Made by a program: the position numbers and the translations under genes. The notes below the pieces were generated by a model. It was not told the DNA's origin, ran no database searches, and worked only from the letters and a program-made list of their open reading frames with translations. This document shows, piece after piece, positions 37,801 through 47,937 of a DNA stretch of 64,000 nucleotides; the stretch's first letter is position 1, and each line of letters starts with the position of its first letter. The stretch comes from Allolobophora icterica (Eukaryota; Annelida; Clitellata; Crassiclitellata; Lumbricidae): contig OY744606.1 of the NCBI GenBank assembly GCA_963556255.1, positions 70,222,670 to 70,286,669 of the forward strand. The letters are read 5' to 3'.

Positions 37801-40800
37801 ACATACAATTCAGTATTCCACAAAATACATTGTGATGCCAATGGCTGATGAAACTTAAGAAACTGCCTGATAGCTCTTATCTCGGTCAAAAATCTATTCT
37901 GGGTCCTCTAGTTGCAAAGGGTTTAGTTTAATACATTGTGATGCTAGAGCATAAAGGTACTGGTTCAACTCCAGCTCATGTAGGTCTACATAAATCAGCA
38001 TTTGATTGTGCTGAGTGCAATGATATTCCACACAGTTCTGACAAGGGCAAATTCCTTGCAAACGCATTTGCTACATGTCAGTCCACAGATCATCATGACC
38101 TTCCACCCAAAGGCACACAACCTTTGACAGTGGTGCATCCACAGCCTCTAAATTATGACCGCTATTATGACCGATGATGATGATGGACAGCCTCAGACTG
38201 ACGGACAGGTTCAGTCAACTGACATGATCAGTGGTAAGTAAATTCAGTCAATGAAACAGGTGAAGTGAATCACATTAAACAGCTTCAGTCTGCAGGACAG
38301 GTTCAGTTGAAGTGATCATTGGTGAGAAAACTAAGATGGATGGACCACTCCAAGCAACCAGCATAACAGATAGTGGGTAGGCCTCACCCTGATGAACAAC
38401 ACTGAACATCAGTCAGCTGTAATGACTGAAGGTGATCAAAATGTAATCCCATTAAAATCAACAGATGATTGAAGTACTGAGGCCCAGACTAGCAAGGTCT
38501 TCAGTGACAACAGAGCACAAACAAAATGCTTGATATGAATTCTCCTGCTGTAACTTTACATAAGCAAACAATTGATTTCGAACAGGAGGTACGCCTGTCA
38601 GAAGAGAAGCCACAGAAATAAAGAGCTGAAGACAGAGAAGATAAGTAAAGGAGATTTGGTCTTGATTCTGCAATCAGAATAAGAAAGAGAAAAAGAAGGA
38701 CACGAAGTTGACCTGCTAACAGGCAGTGTTATTTTCGTTCCAGGGAATAGAATAGGAATAATAATTATTTAATATCAGTTCCACGGAACGAAAACTGGAA
38801 CGAAAAATAATTGTGGAACGAGAATAGAATAGGAATAAAAATTTTAATATTTTTCGAGAACGAGAACGGAATAGAATAAAAATTAATTTTCAAGACGAGA
38901 ACGGAATAGAATAAAAATTAATTTTTAAGCTGCCCAACCGATTATTCTAACGTTAAATAATAACTATACGGAATGACGACGGCTCTTGACTGACGTCACG
39001 GTGCGGCGCTATGATGAAGCTTCTCCGCATATTCTATATTCTATAAATAATATACGCTCTCGATTCAAACTTCTGGGAACAAGAGTGAGGTACTCAGGCT
39101 CCCCATCAAACATGCTCCTGACAGCATTGCAGCAGAACTTTCTAAATACATTCAGGAAATTGAAGAACATGTCGCTGTTCCTAGTCTCTTTGACTTCTGG
39201 CAGAGTAGACATTCAGTTTACCGACGGCTTGCTGTTATAGCTGAAGATTTAGTTTCAGCTCCCGCATCAGAGGCTTTCGTCGAATCTTTTCTGTTGCAGC
39301 CTTGCAGGATGGATGTCTACAGGTCGCAGAAATCGATTGAGCAAATCCCTTGAGATGCGGGTGTTTTTGAAACTCAACAGTAAAATAATTGACTGGTAAC
39401 TTTTTAGTGTGTCTGCCTATACAGTGTTTTATTATCAGTCGCATTCACATTGTCCGACATACATTGACCGTTCATGTTAGAACTGTGATAACTGTAAGTG
39501 GATTTGGAAGTGGAACTACAAATAATTTTTTTTGGAACTAGAACTGGAACTAAAATTATTCATAAAGAGGAAGTGGAACGAGAATAAGAATAAAAATTAT
39601 TTCTTAAGAGGAACTAGAACTAGAATAAGAATAAAAATTATTTCTTAAGAGGAACTAGAACTAGAACTAAAATTATGGCAGTGGAATAGAATAAGAACTG
39701 GAATAGAAATTAATGCTGGAACTAAAATAACACTGCTAACAGGATAAACCAAGAGGCCGTGCCACTGACAAATGAGGAAGAAGAAAGATTTATCAGTTAG
39801 TAAAGACCAGTAAGGGTAATATCATGTGCCATGATTCAATGAGACAGAAGATGACACATTTGAAGACCAGATTGCCTGCATAAAATGTCATATGGGCACA
39901 AGTTGTCATGTGCCGGCATGCATCGAAAGTCTAAGCACATCCAGGCCTCGCTAATGTGCAGAGATTGTGAACACTGACAGCAAAGACCTATCAGGCTTAC
40001 GTGTAGTTTCATTAGCATTCTTAAAATTTTGGTAAATGTAGTACTGTACGTCTGCAAATCTTGACTGTCCTTAGCCCAGTTTGCTGGACAAGATTAACCC
40101 TTGAGGAGGTCAAGTTTGAATGTATATGACAGGAGTATGCTTAAGCAAAGAGAACAGTTTACTGTTAATTTGGTAATGGTTGGACACAAAAAATGCTTTA
40201 AAACATGTTCAAAAGTTGATAATCATTATCACTATTAATCAGTCAGAGCTTAAAGGGTCCATCTTACCCCTTTGTTCCCCTATGCCAGTTATATTCTGCT
40301 TAAAGGGTCCACATTACCCCTTTGGTCCCATATGTCATTTGATGTACAGGCACAACAAAACAGAAATGTCCCATCAAAATGACAAGAGATGAAAAATCAG
40401 GGAATTAGCCATAACAACAGAATACAAAACCACTTCCTTTCACTGGTAAAATAATTATAAGTTAAACAATGACACTTAAAGTTGTTAAATCCATAAAATG
40501 AGGACATTAGAGTTTAAGAAAACCCAGACAAAGATCAGAGCGAAGTCAGTGCTAAGCAATTTCACCCGACATCAGACCAGAGTCATAAAGTGTTGTATCA
40601 GCATCATTCAGCATACACTTCAGTGGTAAACATGCTGAACAGTCAATACAGTTTATGGGGTTCAAATCCCTGCTAGGGCAGAAAGGTCTGTAGATCGTTC
40701 TGCTCCATTTGTATCCACTAGCGAGCTCAACTGTGAAATGAGCACACTGACGTTACACTGTCAGTGAGAGGATCAGGAAGTAGGCACGAGTACTAAGCCA

Positions 40801-43800
40801 CCCACTGTTACACATGTCGCCTAAGACAATGAAACTGCTAACACTTCTTCTTTAAAGGTTATATAAACTGTTTATTGACATTAGTTACAGAAAAAAATTA
40901 ACTGCTGACTAAACATATAAAAGTTGTGCTTTCTCAAAGAAGTGAGCAAAATACCTTTTTAGGATCCATGTTGAATTTCTTGCGCCCAATTGACAAATGG
41001 GCAGGCTTCCTGAAATTCAACAACAGAAGTTTTACTGTGTACATTTATATATCACAAGCCTGCCAGCAGCGCCTAGAAGCCCCAGTACCCGCATGAAGGG
41101 TAGCAACCATGCATGCCACGAATCATATACAAAAAAACCAACCAAAGAAGCAGTATATTATACTAAGCAGATTGCTGTTTTATTCTTGGGCTTAGGGCTT
41201 AACAACAGGCAGCTGTCTGTGACCCAGATGAAGCTATTGGGTGTACGGTTTTGGGTTTGCAGTTGTGAGTTATCAATCAGTGAACCATAGGGTACAAAAC
41301 ATTTAGTCTCTAGAAGTCAAAAAAATTAGTGAGCTGACGTATTAGTGGGCTGAAAGACATCATGGCCTAGGGGTAAGGAGACTGCATAACTAAAATCTAA
41401 GTGCAACTAATGAATAGCATGGGCCCGTTGGACAATGGATTCGTTATGCGATGACAGAGTGGCGGGTAGTTGGGTACACACACAGTAGGGACCTGGGTCA
41501 TATTTTACCCAAATTTTTACACCCTTAATAAACATTCATCCAAATATATAGATGCATTTGTATATATATTAGGATCCTGTGAGGTACCCAAGAAAAGCAT
41601 TCACTCCTAAATGCTAAAAGATATGCACTGTATCTATCTATCTCTTGATTTTTCTAGCTAGCTAGCAAGCTAGATAGCTAGTTGGCCCTCAAATCATAGA
41701 GACAACAGTTGTTTCTTGTAAATGTATTTAAGATATAATCCTGCTATCACAGAGAAGTTCTTCATGATGAATAAATGTCACAAAAATACTAAAAACCCAA
41801 TTTATGACATGCTATTATCTGTAAATTTTGGGGGAATTCCCATTTTAGTGTTAGTCTTATGGACCAACAGAGGCTCGGAAGTGAGATATTTACTTTCACA
41901 CTGCAAGAAATGTTGTTTTAACAAACACTGAGAAGGAGAAACTGATCCATGCATTTTAGTTTACATGATATTTATCATACATTTATATATGGTGAAAATA
42001 TACGTAAACATATACACGCATATATATAAACAAATATATATATATTTTAAAATGCAGCTATATATCAGAGTACATAGAGAAAAAAAATTATTTCTAACAT
42101 TATTCCTAAATTTAAGAAACAAAGAGATCATAAAGACTGGGGTTGAAACATGCGATTTTGGCAAATGTATGAAATCTTAATTCCTTAAATATTACCAGTC
42201 AACCTCACCAGGCCACAATAAACGATATTTCAGATCACAAAGGCGTCTTCTTGGACCCCATACTAATTCAAAGGTAACACTGCCTTCAATATGTAACAAA
42301 ACTTAACAAGAACTGCAAATATTAGTTCTTGATGTAATGCAGTGTGGGTAATGTAATTAGCAACTAGACAGAAGCCCGTTTGAGATTTGTAAATGTGAAA
42401 CCCGATTTAAAACGACAACATAGGAAAGCAAGCAAAGTACAAGTGAAATTACGGCAGTGCTGTGATTGGCTATGATAATAGAAGATGGAACAAGGCCAAC
42501 ACAGAACTGGACAATTTCTTACTTGTCCTCAAGACTACTCTCCATGCTGTCCAGCTGCTCGCAAACTGTTCGGAGCTCATTTTCAATCAGCTAAATGATA
42601 AAAAGAACATTGAATGTTATACACTGTTTAGATACATGTACACCAAAGTGCAGATATGAAATTGGTATAATAAAGAATATACTTACTCACTTCAGTTCAA
42701 TTTGTAATGTGACACAATGGCAAACTTTGCACATCAGTGCATTCACGCATCATAAAGACAACAGCCAACTATATTCTGAAAAGACTGATCCACATCAATC
42801 CCAACATTGCTGAGAGATACTTAAAACTACAATTCAAGCAACATTAACAACAACAAAACAAAAGCAGCAACAGCAACAAGTATTGTTGCTACTATCATAT
42901 TGATGGCTAGCCTATCAGGTTTATCATATCAGTTACAAACTTTACCTTCAAGCTAGCTTGGTCAAATTCATTTGAGATGCTTTTTAAAAGGCTACACATA
43001 AATATTTTCTGTACACTGGTTTTAAATTATAATGCATTATCTTTCAACTAAAACACTGTTGTAAGGTTATGTCCTATACAAAGCAGATACACCAGAAGTA
43101 ACGAACCTTGATCTCGTAAAGTAATTGAGCCTTCTGCTTCCTTATGTCTTCCAGTAGCTGACGCTCCTCAGGCAAAAGATCTATTGACAATGAAAATTAG
43201 CATCATTTCATGCAACCAGTTTCAATTTACACCAGAAACTTCTTCTAAAACATACCAGTCTAAGATGAATTCCAATATAAGGCAGTTAGATATATTTAAT
43301 TCGGCATTGCACAATTACCCCATTACAACACAACCTTGTCATAAGGTTAATATGGTTCCAAAAGAGGGCATCATAATGAGTTTCTGGCATTATTTAAATA
43401 ATCTGAAACTTATCTTAATCTTCAAAGTCTACTACATTGGAGATTTTATTTCTTTTCATGTGATTACTCATTTATCATGTGCTGCTGCCAACCATAGGCC
43501 ACAATGCCACATAGGTCTGACAGAAGAGTTGAACTAACTTTAACCATAGCGCAAACAAGGCAGCAACCCAAAAACATAAGTACGCCTGTAAACGGGCACC
43601 ATAGGCCCAGGTACCCAAAGCCTAGCTGTTTTTAGCTAGGCTAGCTGGGATTAGAAACTTAATTTTATATGTTATTTCACTGTTCCACAAAAAAGTGGTA
43701 TCTACAGCATAACTGACACAAGTCTAAGAGACATAAAATCTAGTTTTAAGTATCATGCTGCTGCTACTGTAAAATGATTTGATTGGTGAAGATTTAACTA

Positions 43801-45874
43801 TGGGACACAGCAGCGTGTTTAATTGTGTGTTGCAAGAGATCAACATTTAAGACCAGCACTAAAACTAAGTAACAGGACTTCTGCTGTTCATAATGTCAGT
43901 GCAGTGTCATTCCCTTTAAAATAACTTGTCTGGCTATATGCTACACAATTACTAAACTAATCACATAACTTTAACTAAGCACTACCGATAATGATCTAGC
44001 ACCACAGGAATTAAATAAAATTATACAGAGAGGCCGATATACAGACTGCACTTTGAACTAAAACACTGTTGTAATGATGAAATCGGGACTAAGATGGCCA
44101 CTTCATCTGCTCTCGCATAGAGTACTGCAACTCCCTCTTTATTGGCCTCCCCAAAGTCCGTCTCTCCCCTCTACAATCTGTTCTTAATCCAGCTGCCAGA
44201 CTAATCACCCGTCTCCCACCATGCTTCTCCCATATTTCCACATTCATGTTTGAACAACTTCACCGGCTTCCTGTTACTGCCTACATCCAACTACCGGTAA
44301 TCGTACTCATCCTTATTTACTGATCTTATCTGGACTTGCTCCTAAATAACTGTGACTCAATATGTCTTCCTGCCTCGGCTGGCTCCCTTTGCCTCCTTCA
44401 TTCCTCTGATCGAATTGAATTATTTGTTCCCCCAAGTTAGAAAGGCCATGGCCCAGTCTCATCCTTTGTAAGCATTGATCCTTCATTGTGGAATCAGTTT
44501 CCTCCTTTGGTCCGGGCTGCACTACTACTACCTGGTGGTTCTGTCACAGCTTTTCGTTGTCTTAAAACTTGCCTCTCTTCCCGAGGACTTACGCACTGGA
44601 GCGCCTCTGATTGGTGGGTACTGGGTAGAGGCACTTTATAAGTTTCAAAATACAATACAATAAAATGAGAATCAAGAAAAGATTAATTCAAAATAAAATG
44701 AATGTTGTGGGTATTGGACAAAGACCAGTCCTCTGAGCTAGTCTGAGAGGCAGCCATGGGTATGAAGTGTTAGCAACTTCATTTTCTTAGCCTTGGCATA
44801 TGAGGGCAGGTGGCCAGTCCTGTCCCTCATCGTTTCATCTTTCCACCGATAGCGTACAGTTACTGTACTCATTATAGCTGAGTTGGCAAGAGGTGCAGAC
44901 CTCAAAGCAAATTTATGCCCTGGCGAGAATTTGAAACCCGACCTCTTGGTTGACAGTCCATCACTCTAACCACTACACTATTGTGCACCTCTTAAACAAA
45001 GAAACTGGTCAGATGAAGAAGTCTGTCAACTGAAACAAACACTAAGTATCAACTTCGTAAAGTTGGACTGATAATTTTAAAACTTGACAATCAAGTTTGA
45101 GAATCACCAAATTGTGATACAGTCGATCACTTTACACACCCTGCATAAATTCTTCACAGTTTGAGGTTTTTAATGGGATTATAGATGGGAGTACAAATGA
45201 ACCTTGAAATTTTATGATCTTTTGTTTGCACTGATTCAGAAGCTGAATTTTTGAACTTGGGTGCATGTGTGTGGACCAATAGGATTTTCAAACGGATTTA
45301 CTAAAAAGGAATCACTGAGGGTTGCGTTATTTTTATCCCAAAGTCTAAATTCTACTAAATGGTAGACTAGGTAGATGGCAAAAACAAGTTCATCAAGCGT
45401 TGTCTCCATCAAGGAACATCTTTTGGGAACTTATCTAACTATAAGCAAAGCATTCTTCTAATGCAGTTCATAAAGACCTTGTGGACAATACAGCATAATA
45501 ATAATAAAACATAATAATAGATAATAACACATATGTGCAAGTTAATTGTTGCCGATTAGGTAAATAAGATTGTGACAATTACAAATTGTAATTTTGACAA
45601 CAATTATTTAACTTCTCAAATCCTATATTTCTGCATGAATAATTATTCCTCTTAGTCTAAATTAAACTTTCACTGCTCTTTGAGACGAGGGTTATGCACA
45701 CGATACAGCCAGGTGCTTTAAGCAGTAGTGAGTGACAAGCTGAGAGTAAAGCACGAGTCAATTCGAACATCACTAACAAAGGCAGAAACATCCGGTTAGA
45801 TCTTATTCAAAACTAAATCAATGTATAACATTACCTTCTGTTCTAAAATTTCTTCCTTCGGTGGCGTTGTACAT
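28146..45874 (-). CDS. CYTH: Cytohesin (Sec7-PH Arf guanine-nucleotide exchange factor)
   Basis: Activates Arf GTPases at phosphoinositide-rich membranes. Thirteen coding exons, all phase-consistent: 45874-45835, 43180-43107, 42590-42523, 41009-40955, 36243-36125, 34642-34562, 33714-33602, 33165-33017, 32392-32281, 30175-30099, 29925-29775, 28992-28923, 28218-28146 (stop TAG). Product: 393 residues, matching the about 400 of cytohesins. N-terminal coiled coil (about 14-60), [12 protein letters not shown] linker, Sec7 domain (about 68-245) with the catalytic glutamate finger E157 in [15 protein letters not shown] domain (about 263-376) with [17 protein letters not shown], and a basic C-terminus ([11 protein letters not shown]). 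The start ATG at 45874 gives a 13-residue exon that joins in phase to [14 protein letters not shown], the same junction as in vertebrates. The first exon is the least certain part; an alternative promoter is possible. Confidence 0.95.
34643..36124. other. Cytohesin intron with a micro-element at 35910-35972
   Basis: AT-rich intron; the only structure I recognise is a 63-bp TTAA-flanked inverted-repeat element (see separate entry). Confidence 0.5.
35910..35972. mobile_element. 63-bp TTAA-flanked micro-MITE
   Basis: Inverted ends CACTTTAATGATGA and TCATCGTCAAAGTG with TTAA on each side (35906-35909, 35973-35976). Same family as 49860-49928. TTAA targets are typical of piggyBac-type elements. 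Confidence 0.75.
36620..36830 (-). mobile_element. SINE/LINE 3'-tail copy with (GAAT)n tail
   Basis: Read on the minus strand: CGGGAGTGCCTCTGAGTAGT, then GGCGCTATATAAATTTACG and GAATGAATGAATG. This is the same tail as the SINE at 2687-2917 (GGGAGCGCCTCTGAGTAGTA...GCGCTATAGAAATA). It lies in the large cytohesin intron between exons 41009-40955 and 36243-36125. Confidence 0.7.
37920..38120 (+). mobile_element. Possible tRNA-like SINE
   Basis: Contains TGCTAGAGCATAAAGGTACTGGTTCAACTCCA-type A- and B-box-like spacing (B-box TGGTTCAACTCC). No clear tail or duplication. Tentative. Confidence 0.35.
38170..38310. repeat. Degenerate GGACAGGTTCAGT repeats
   Basis: Imperfect repetition of CTGACGGACAGGTTCAGTCA / CTGCAGGACAGGTTCAGTTG and of CAGTCAA..GTGAA motifs, in a cytohesin intron. 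Confidence 0.5.
38724..39735 (+). mobile_element. hAT deletion derivative with hAT C-terminal remnant
   Basis: Ends CAGTGTTATTTTCGTTCC and GGAACTAAAATAACACTG; exact 8-bp duplication CTAACAGG at 38716-38723 and 39736-39743. 1,012 bp. Both arms repeat GGAAC/GAATAGAATAGGAATAAAAATT-type motifs. In the middle (about 39140-39300) the plus strand reads [20 protein letters not shown], then [11 protein letters not shown], the conserved dimerisation region at the C-terminus of hAT transposases. The usual Arg after VE is Ser here. The rest of the transposase is lost. In a cytohesin intron. Confidence 0.9.
40245..40345. repeat. Duplicated GCTTAAAGGGTCCATCTTACC block
   Basis: Two copies about 56 bases apart of GCTTAAAGGGTCCAYMTTAC with CCCTTTGTTCCCCTATG / CCCTTTGGTCCCATATG. 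Confidence 0.7.
40625..40850 (+). mobile_element. tRNA-like SINE copy
   Basis: Contains CAGTGGTAAACATGCTGAAC and the B-box GGGGTTCAAATCCC, followed by a body with GAGCTCAACTGTGAAATGAG and CACTGTCAGTGAGAGGATCA. Related to the reverse copies at 44715-44998 and 19440-19690. Confidence 0.6.
41630..41690. repeat. TATC / CTAG palindromic repeat cluster
   Basis: ATCTATCTATCTC followed by CTAGCTAGCTAGCAAGCTAG and ATAGCTAG, self-complementary short repeats in a cytohesin intron. Confidence 0.7.
44095..44660 (+). mobile_element. LINE (CR1/L2-like) 3' fragment
   Basis: Translation reads [20 protein letters not shown] and [20 protein letters not shown], then [14 protein letters not shown], the canonical C-terminal RT region of CR1/L2-type LINEs. 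Later blocks are frame-broken. The 3' end is GGCACTTTATAAGTTTCAAA followed by ATACAATACAATAAAA. Lies in the first cytohesin intron. Confidence 0.8.
44715..44998 (-). mobile_element. tRNA-derived SINE (reverse)
   Basis: Read on the minus strand the head has TAGTGTAGTGGTTAGAGTGA (A-box region), GACTGTCAACCAAGAGG, and a B-box-like GGGTTTCAAATTC. The body (GAGGGCAGGTGGCCAGTCCT, GTCCCTCATC) matches 19440-19690. Confidence 0.7.
45835..45874 (-). CDS. CYTH: First coding exon of cytohesin (inferred)
   Basis: ATG followed by 12 codons ([13 protein letters not shown]) and one base, then the donor GAAG/GTAATG. The trailing G completes GAT (Asp) with the next exon at 43180, reproducing the Asp-Leu junction seen in vertebrate cytohesins. 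N-terminal sequences of cytohesins differ between paralogues, so similarity cannot confirm it. Confidence 0.65.
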
Positions 45875-46876
45875 TTCTGTAGACCTACCGAAACCGACAA
45901 CGACAATATTAACAATAATAACAATGAGGTTTTAATCCCTGAGAATGTTTACTTTTATTCTCCATTTCTACCAAACGGAAGTGTACACGATGCCATTACG
46001 TCATATGATGGTGCTAAACAGTGATGTCTATTAATACCACTAACAGAAAGCACTGGTGATAAACTGTTACTAATCGTAATCACGACGCTCTAGTATAGTG
46101 ACAACTGGCAACTATAATATACGATATATCAAAATTGTTATGCCAGCTACTTCATTCAAACGCATTAGGAGTTATACACACTATACCCGACCCCTCTTCC
46201 TTTTCTGGATTATCTCAATCTGCTGAGTTTCAAGCAGTGAGCTTGTGAAAATTATGAGTCCAACGTTCTTCCTAGTAATTAATGCCACAGGTTAATTGTG
46301 TTGTGACCTGCCTTGCAACTCTTTATATATAGTAGCAGTAGGATCTTTGCCCATTTCAAACTCTCAACCAGGAACCAAAACTTAATCCATGGAATTAATT
46401 ATTTCTAATTAGGCCTACTTAATGATTTAACTGTGACTAGGCCTAGCCTATAGGCTAGGTATAATGCGTAGGCTTTAGGCCTGTATTGTGTTTGAAAGAC
46501 TTAAGTTTTTCAGCTCAACTTCCGACGATCCTATAGTTAATTAATATAACATTTTGACCCAGATAAAAATGCAATAGGCCCTATAGATGTGTCGAAGATG
46601 GAGAGAATACTCAGAATAATAATCATTGATAATAATAATAATAGGCCTACTTATATATAGTAGTCGTATTCATTAATAGAATATAAAGTCATATCACTCA
46701 CCTACGTCGGTACTATAGCCTACACTTCAATCCTCCCAGCCCTCCTAGCTATTTCCGTCTGCAGCTGTTCATGCACTTTCCAACCACTTCGTTCAGCCCG
46801 ATCCTCTTCGGTCATAGGCTTAACACTTCTTCGCCCTACTGTCAGCCACCTCATCATTTAAATAAACGAATCGCTC

Positions 46877-47085
46877 ACAGGGGCGTAACTTTGGTATAAA
46901 AAGTGGGGGTACCAACTTTCTACATACACGAAGCATTGCAAGGCTGAAACTGCGATCTCTGGGAAGGCACAAACGCCTAATAAAATATTGATTGGCATTG
47001 TCAAAAAGTGGGGGGGCGGTAAACCCAGTCCAAAAAGTGGGGTTACGGGTACCCCTCATACCCCCACAAATTACGCCTATATGAT
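46877..47085. mobile_element. Second copy of the 21372-type MITE
   Basis: Starts CAGGGGCGTAACTTTGGTAT and ends ACAAATTACGCCTAT, inverted, with the same interior as 21372-21542 (AAAAAGTGGG, CATACACGAAGCA, CTGCGATCTCTGGGAA, AAAATATTGATTGGCATTG). No exact 8-bp duplication is visible at the ends; about 40 bases carry an internal duplication of CAAAAAGTGGGG. Confidence 0.7.
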
Positions 47086-47429
47086 AGCGCCGTAGACTCA
47101 TATAGCCATATGCATATTCCACCCAAAGACACTAAGATCTTTGTTTCACCTCTCAGAAACAAATTCCCGCCAGTATTACGACCATTAATTAGGCCCTAAT
47201 TATCTGATCCATCCTACAAAGTCACCAAAAGTCCAAAACCTCACCTCTTGCTGTCTCTCCGCGGATCTTTCACTCAAAACTGAAAATGCCGCGCATGCTC
47301 TTTCAAAAATCCTATCCCGATTCCTCCCCTTCTAAATGCCATCCACCTTATCTATAACCGTCTGACTGCCTCATGAGTCATGACTCCGATACTTTGGTTC
47401 TTGATCTGGAACCGAATTTACCCCCAGGG

Positions 47430-47575
47430 GTTAAAGTGGAGTGGGAACTGTGGGAGCGGCGTTCCCACTGCGTTCGAAATTCTTTGCTTGCGTTCCCACT
47501 GCTCACGCGTAGGCTACGTTCCAATGAAACTCTTCTTTGGCGTTCCCACTGCTCAGCCAAACCACTTTAACCACT
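47430..47575. repeat. Inverted-ended repeat with GCGTTCCCACTG x 3
   Basis: GGTTAAAGTGG at the left and CCACTTTAACC at the right are inverted. Between them GCGTTCCCACTGC occurs three times. It looks like a small MITE about 130 bp upstream of the ACAA2-side sequence, but I could not match a target-site duplication. Overlapping open frames on both strands are not genes. Confidence 0.55.
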
Positions 47576-47921
47576 ATTTACCCCCTCTCCGTCTATCGAT
47601 AATGATTGATTTTGACTAAAGCTCTGTGAATAAGCTGGCTCCTGCGACTTCGGATTTAGGCGCTGCATAAATTTCCAGATCACGATGAATCTTTAAGGTA
47701 TTGGCGGTAGAAAAGCCGATCGACCATTATTATTATTTAATACAAGTCGATGAGGCCTACATCCTTCTTGTGTTTATTGTTTGTAGGTGGCGGTAAACGC
47801 ATTCAAACCGACCTATTTTTACGTGACCTGGCACAGTTTAAAATGTACTCTATTTTTTGACGTCAATCAAAGTTCGGTAACTTTTCGTTTGGCCAACTGC
47901 AGTATTGGTAGCAACGTAAAA

Positions 47922-47937
47922 ATGGTCATCGCAAGAG
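47922..47937 (+). CDS. ACAA2: First coding exon of ACAA2 (inferred, 16 bases)
   Basis: ATGGTCATCGCAAGAG followed by the donor GTAAAA. Human ACAA2 also has a first exon coding only MALLR plus one base. The acceptor TATGTTTTAG at 49325-49334 restores the frame (Ala6). The alternative acceptor at AAG/GGT (49342) would break the frame with this exon. Confidence 0.75.

Larger units (their letters stand above)
45875..47921. promoter_or_regulatory. Head-to-head spacer between cytohesin and ACAA2
   Basis: The start codons of cytohesin (minus) and ACAA2 (plus) are about 2.05 kb apart, so both promoters should lie here. I see no convincing TATA box or CpG island. The spacer holds a decayed MITE (46877-47085) and an inverted/tandem repeat (47425-47575). 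Confidence 0.45.

Noticed and set aside
47373..47619. Overlapping open frames on both strands upstream of ACAA2
   Set aside because: They arise from a small repeat with GCGTTCCCACTG units and do not splice to ACAA2.
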